Origin: Halomonas sp.
GTDB lineage: Bacteria > Pseudomonadota > Gammaproteobacteria > Pseudomonadales > Halomonadaceae
DNA: 10,390 nt
Reading direction: 5' to 3'
Assembly: GCA_003560175.1 (NCBI GenBank)
Contig: PWIZ01000386.1
Location: 1-10,390 of the forward strand
Part shown: positions 7,918-10,390 of the stretch, piece after piece
How positions within the stretch are numbered: the stretch's first letter is position 1
Layout: each line of letters begins with the position of its first letter
Notes under the pieces: model-generated
What the model was told of the DNA's origin: nothing
Database searches by the model: none
The model's input: the letters and a program-made list of their open reading frames with translations, nothing else
Made by a program: the position numbers and the translations under genes

Positions 7918-9390
7918 TCACAGTCGATCCTTGTGGATTTTCCCGGCCTTCATGATCAGGCGCAGATTGCGCTCCGGATCGGCCAGGAAGTCGAGACCTC
8001 GGCTCGGATCGCCGTCGACCACCAGCAGGTCGGCCAGGGCACCGGGGGCGATGCGTCCCAGCGTGCCAGGATAGGGGTTGCGCGGGCCACATAGCGAGAG
8101 CAGTTCACCGTTGCGTCCGGTGGCCATGGCCAGCACCGTCAACGGGTCGTAGAAGCGCGTCAGCTTGGCCAGCTGGCGCAGCTGGTTCGGGGTGTTCTGG
8201 GGGCTGAACAGGATATCGGTGCCCCAGGCCGTCTGGACATCGAAGCGCTGCGCCAGCTCATAGGCCCGCACCGTGCCTTCGGCCACCTGGCGCTGAGACT
8301 CGCGGCGCGCCGCATCGGGATAGACGTTGGCATCCTCGTCCTGCAGGAAGGGCTGCAGGCTCCACCAGGCACCCTCCCCGGCCATCATTCGCACGCTCTC
8401 CTCATCGGCCAGCTGGCCGTGTTCAATGGAGCGGACCCCGGCCCGCAGAGCGCGCTGGATCCCTCGCGGCGTGTAGACGTGCACCATCACGTAGGTGCCC
8501 CAGTCCTCGGCGGCCTCCACGGCGGCGCGCAGCTCACGCTCGGTAAACTGGGTGCTGTCCAGCGGGTCATATACGGAAGCCACCCCGCCGCCGGCCATCA
8601 GCTTGATCTGGGAGGCGCCAAGCATCAGTTGCTCACGGGTGCGCCGGAGCACCTCGGCCTCGCCGTCGGCGATCGCCGCCACCCCTTGGCGCTCCTGCTC
8701 GCTGAGCGGCGTGGCGCTGCCGCGGGGCACCTCGTGGCGCATGCGGAAGTCGCCGTGGCCGGAGGTCTGGGAGATCATGGCCCCGGCGGGAAAGATCCTG
8801 GGCCCGGCCACGATGCCCTCGTCGATGGCGCGCTTGAGCGCGAAGGAAGGCCCGCCCACGTCGCGCACGCTGGTCACTCCGCGCATCAGGGTACGCTCCG
8901 CCTCCCGGGCCGCCACCAGGTGCACATAGCCCACGTCGGCGGTCATCGCCGCCGCCTGGGTGATGGCGGCCAGGGTGGTGTGCCAGTGGGCGTCGATCAA
9001 TCCCGGCATCACCACGCGGCCGCCGCAGTCGATCACCTCGGCCCCCTCGGCGTCGGCATCGCCGGGCAGAATCGCCTGAATGCGCCCCTCTGCCACCCGC
9101 ACCGCCAGGTTGTCGCGCAACGGCGAACCGCTGCCGTCGAACAGGCGCAGGTGGGTCAGCAGCAGCGGTCCCTCTCGCTCCCGCGGTGCCTCACCCACGG
9201 CGGAGGGCGCGTGCAGGCCGGCAAACAGCGCCATGACGGCGGCCGTTCCGCCCAGGAAGTGGCGGCGGCTGATATCGGCCATCATGCGCTCATGGAAGCG
9301 CTGCAGCAGCGGTGAACCGCAGCCGCAGGCGGCGTGGTCGTGATGAGTAGAAGCGGCGAACGGTGGCAGGAAACGAACGGTCGGCGGCAT
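7918..9390 (-). CDS. Tat-exported metal-dependent amidohydrolase
   Basis: A TIM-barrel hydrolase of the amidohydrolase superfamily, in the branch with imidazolonepropionase-like and Xaa-Pro dipeptidase-type enzymes; the substrate cannot be read from sequence. Counting from the ATG at 9390 (490 residues): metal ligands His135 and His137 (DAHWHT), probable carboxylated Lys263 (SQIKLMAGGG), His304 (MVHVYTP), His324 (SIEHGQL) and Asp392 (WGTDILFS), so a binuclear site is likely. A C-terminal LADLLVVDGDP strand closes the fold. A twin-arginine signal SRRHFLGG (41-48) with a hydrophobic stretch ending near SAVGEA suggests folded export to the periplasm. About 40 residues precede it, containing HHDH and CGCG. 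The start is uncertain: 9408 has no ribosome site, 9390 has a partial one (AGGGTG), and 9282 (MADISRRHF) would give a standard-length Tat signal. Confidence 0.88.
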   Translation of the reverse strand: MPPTVRFLPPFAASTHHDHAACGCGSPLLQRFHERMMADISRRHFLGGTAAVMALFAGLHAPSAVGEAPREREGPLLLTHLRLFDGSGSPLRDNLAVRVAEGRIQAILPGDADAEGAEVIDCGGRVVMPGLIDAHWHTTLAAITQAAAMTADVGYVHLVAAREAERTLMRGVTSVRDVGGPSFALKRAIDEGIVAGPRIFPAGAMISQTSGHGDFRMRHEVPRGSATPLSEQERQGVAAIADGEAEVLRRTREQLMLGASQIKLMAGGGVASVYDPLDSTQFTERELRAAVEAAEDWGTYVMVHVYTPRGIQRALRAGVRSIEHGQLADEESVRMMAGEGAWWSLQPFLQDEDANVYPDAARRESQRQVAEGTVRAYELAQRFDVQTAWGTDILFSPQNTPNQLRQLAKLTRFYDPLTVLAMATGRNGELLSLCGPRNPYPGTLGRIAPGALADLLVVDGDPSRGLDFLADPERNLRLIMKAGKIHKDRL

Positions 9391-9406
9391 GGTGGCACCC
9401 TGTCTC

Positions 9407-9436
9407 ATTCAAGTCAGTGTCGAATACTCCCGACAA
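9407..9436 (-). promoter_or_regulatory. Candidate amidohydrolase promoter
   Basis: On the minus strand TTGTCG (9431-9436) and TTGAAT (9407-9412) are 18 bases apart, each 4/6 to consensus. The -10 overlaps the in-frame ATG at 9408, so if it is real, translation must begin at 9390 or later. A TGTCG/CGACA inverted pair (9418-9422, 9431-9435) lies inside it. The rest of the intergenic DNA to 9557 shows no clear plus-strand promoter. Confidence 0.25.
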
Positions 9437-9557
9437 TAGAGGGCTCCGATGCCGGCTGCCATCGCTTCCGCCCCGCCGCGGGCCCGCCATGGAATGCCGA
9501 CGCTTGATGGAGGGGAGCCGGGTCACGCATTCTGTCCCTTCCCCCTGGGTTTCCCTT

Positions 9558-9563
9558 AAGGAG
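9558..9563 (+). promoter_or_regulatory. Ribosome binding site for the GTG-started reductase
   Basis: AAGGAG lies 8 bases before the GTG at 9572. It fixes the start at this GTG, immediately before the conserved LGFIGLGLMG dinucleotide-binding strand; there is no ATG in a suitable place. Confidence 0.85.
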
Positions 9564-9571
9564 AGCTGATC

Positions 9572-10390
9572 GTGACAACCCCCCGTCTGGGCTTTATCGG
9601 CCTCGGGCTCATGGGCGATCCCATGACCCGCCGCCTGCTCGAGGCCGGCTTCGATGTGACCGTATGGAACCGCAGCCCGGCCAAGGCCGAGGCACTGGGC
9701 GAGGCCGGCGCCCGGGTGGCAGGCACCGTCGCCGAGCTGATGGAGAGCGTGGAGGTGGTGATGCTATGCCTGGCCAATACCGAGGTGGTGGAGGCCGTGG
9801 TGTTCGGTGACGGCGGCGTGGCGGAGCATGGACGCCACGGCCAGACCCTGGTCGACTTCTCCAGCAGCGACCCACAGGCCACTCTCGACTTCGCCACGCG
9901 GCTATCCGAGCGCTGCGGCATGCCCTGGATCGACTGCCCGGTCTCCGGCGGCGTGGCCGGCGCCGAGGCCGGCAACCTGATGATGATGGCCGGCGGCGAG
10001 GCGGCGGATCTCGACGCCATCCGCCCCCTGCTCGCTCCCCTTGCCGCTCGGGTCACACACATGGGCCCGGTGGGCACCGGCCAGGTCACCAAGGTGTGCA
10101 ACCAGATGGTGGTCGGCTGCCAGGCGGCGGTGCTCGCCGAGATGGTGGCACTGGCCGAGGCCAGCGGCGTGGACGCCACCCGGCTCGTCGAGGCCCTGGC
10201 CGGAGGGTTTGCCGACTCAACGCCCTTCCGGATCCTTACCCCGCGCATGGCGAAGGGCGATTTCGCCGCCCCGTCCTGGCACCTGCGCACCCTGCTCAAG
10301 GATCTCGACATGGCGGTGGCCCAGAGTCGACGCAGCGGCAGCGCCACCCCCATGAGCGGCCTGGCCGCGCAGCTGATGCGGGCCCATGCC
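9572..10390 (+). CDS. NAD(P)-dependent reductase, 3-hydroxyisobutyrate dehydrogenase family, 3' end cut by window edge
   Basis: A beta-hydroxyacid dehydrogenase that interconverts a 3-hydroxy acid and its aldehyde or keto form in the cytoplasm. 273 residues are visible; the family is about 290-300, so only the last helix is missing. The Rossmann domain begins GFIGLGLMGDPM (from residue 7). Substrate-site signature DCPVSGGVAGAEAGNLMMMAGG at 121-142. GPVGTGQVTKVCNQM at 165-179 contains catalytic Lys174. TLLKDLDMAV lies in the C-terminal helical domain. VTVWNRSPAKA after the second strand, with Asn-Arg where NAD enzymes carry Asp, favours NADP(H), as in glyoxylate/succinic-semialdehyde and tartronate-semialdehyde reductases; it is not a typical mmsB. 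The gene is divergent from the amidohydrolase, with a 181-base gap. The real substrate is unknown. Confidence 0.92.
   Translation, partial: MTTPRLGFIGLGLMGDPMTRRLLEAGFDVTVWNRSPAKAEALGEAGARVAGTVAELMESVEVVMLCLANTEVVEAVVFGDGGVAEHGRHGQTLVDFSSSDPQATLDFATRLSERCGMPWIDCPVSGGVAGAEAGNLMMMAGGEAADLDAIRPLLAPLAARVTHMGPVGTGQVTKVCNQMVVGCQAAVLAEMVALAEASGVDATRLVEALAGGFADSTPFRILTPRMAKGDFAAPSWHLRTLLKDLDMAVAQSRRSGSATPMSGLAAQLMRAHA

Noticed and set aside
7864..7930. GC-rich hairpin near the amidohydrolase stop as a terminator
   Set aside because: Only a 5-bp perfect stem (GGCCC/GGGCC) with a long loop and no T-run; the real terminator is at 7640-7663.
7835..8074. 79-codon plus-strand open frame near the amidohydrolase 3' end
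   Set aside because: Mostly antisense to the amidohydrolase; Arg/Ser-rich shadow composition and no ribosome site.
9556..10353. 265-codon minus-strand open frame opposite the reductase
   Set aside because: Shadow of the 3-hydroxyisobutyrate dehydrogenase-family gene; Ser/Arg/Pro-rich with no motif.

Overview
The window is high-GC DNA of ordinary bacterial type. Seven protein genes can be supported, two of them cut by the window edges. Gene content, the ppsA/ppsR pair and protein sequence point to a gammaproteobacterium. A Halomonas-like (Halomonadaceae) organism is my best guess, but this rests on remembered sequence similarity and not on a search.

Layout from left to right: (1) a gamma-glutamyltransferase precursor on the minus strand, running off the left edge (1-1507); (2) a perfect 16-bp-arm hairpin repeat (1614-1651) just past the ppsA stop; (3) phosphoenolpyruvate synthase ppsA on the minus strand (1660-4032); (4) its regulator ppsR, divergent on the plus strand (4300-5133), with candidate promoters and two small palindromes between them; (5) a two-gene minus-strand operon, glutaryl-CoA dehydrogenase gcdH (6376-7557) followed by a CaiB/BaiF CoA-transferase (5130-6350), whose last codon overlaps the end of ppsR tail to tail; (6) a 360-base noncoding stretch holding a well-formed gcdH promoter with an overlapping 23-bp palindrome, a strong minus-strand intrinsic terminator, and structured AT-rich DNA that may encode a small RNA; (7) a metal-dependent amidohydrolase with a Tat-type signal on the minus strand (7918-9390); (8) a divergent 3-hydroxyisobutyrate dehydrogenase-family reductase with a GTG start, running off the right edge (9572-10390).

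Two functional groups are clear. PpsA makes PEP from pyruvate for gluconeogenesis, and PpsR is the kinase/pyrophosphorylase that switches it off and on by modifying a Thr two residues before the catalytic His; that Thr-Cys-His arrangement is present here. GcdH and the CoA-transferase together fit glutarate use, the end of lysine catabolism: glutarate is activated to glutaryl-CoA and oxidatively decarboxylated to crotonyl-CoA. The flanking transferase, amidohydrolase and reductase have no evident link to these.

No mobile-element gene, tRNA, rRNA, CRISPR array, phage gene or defence system was seen. The least explained DNA is the noncoding stretch 7592-7802 and the hairpin at 1614-1651.
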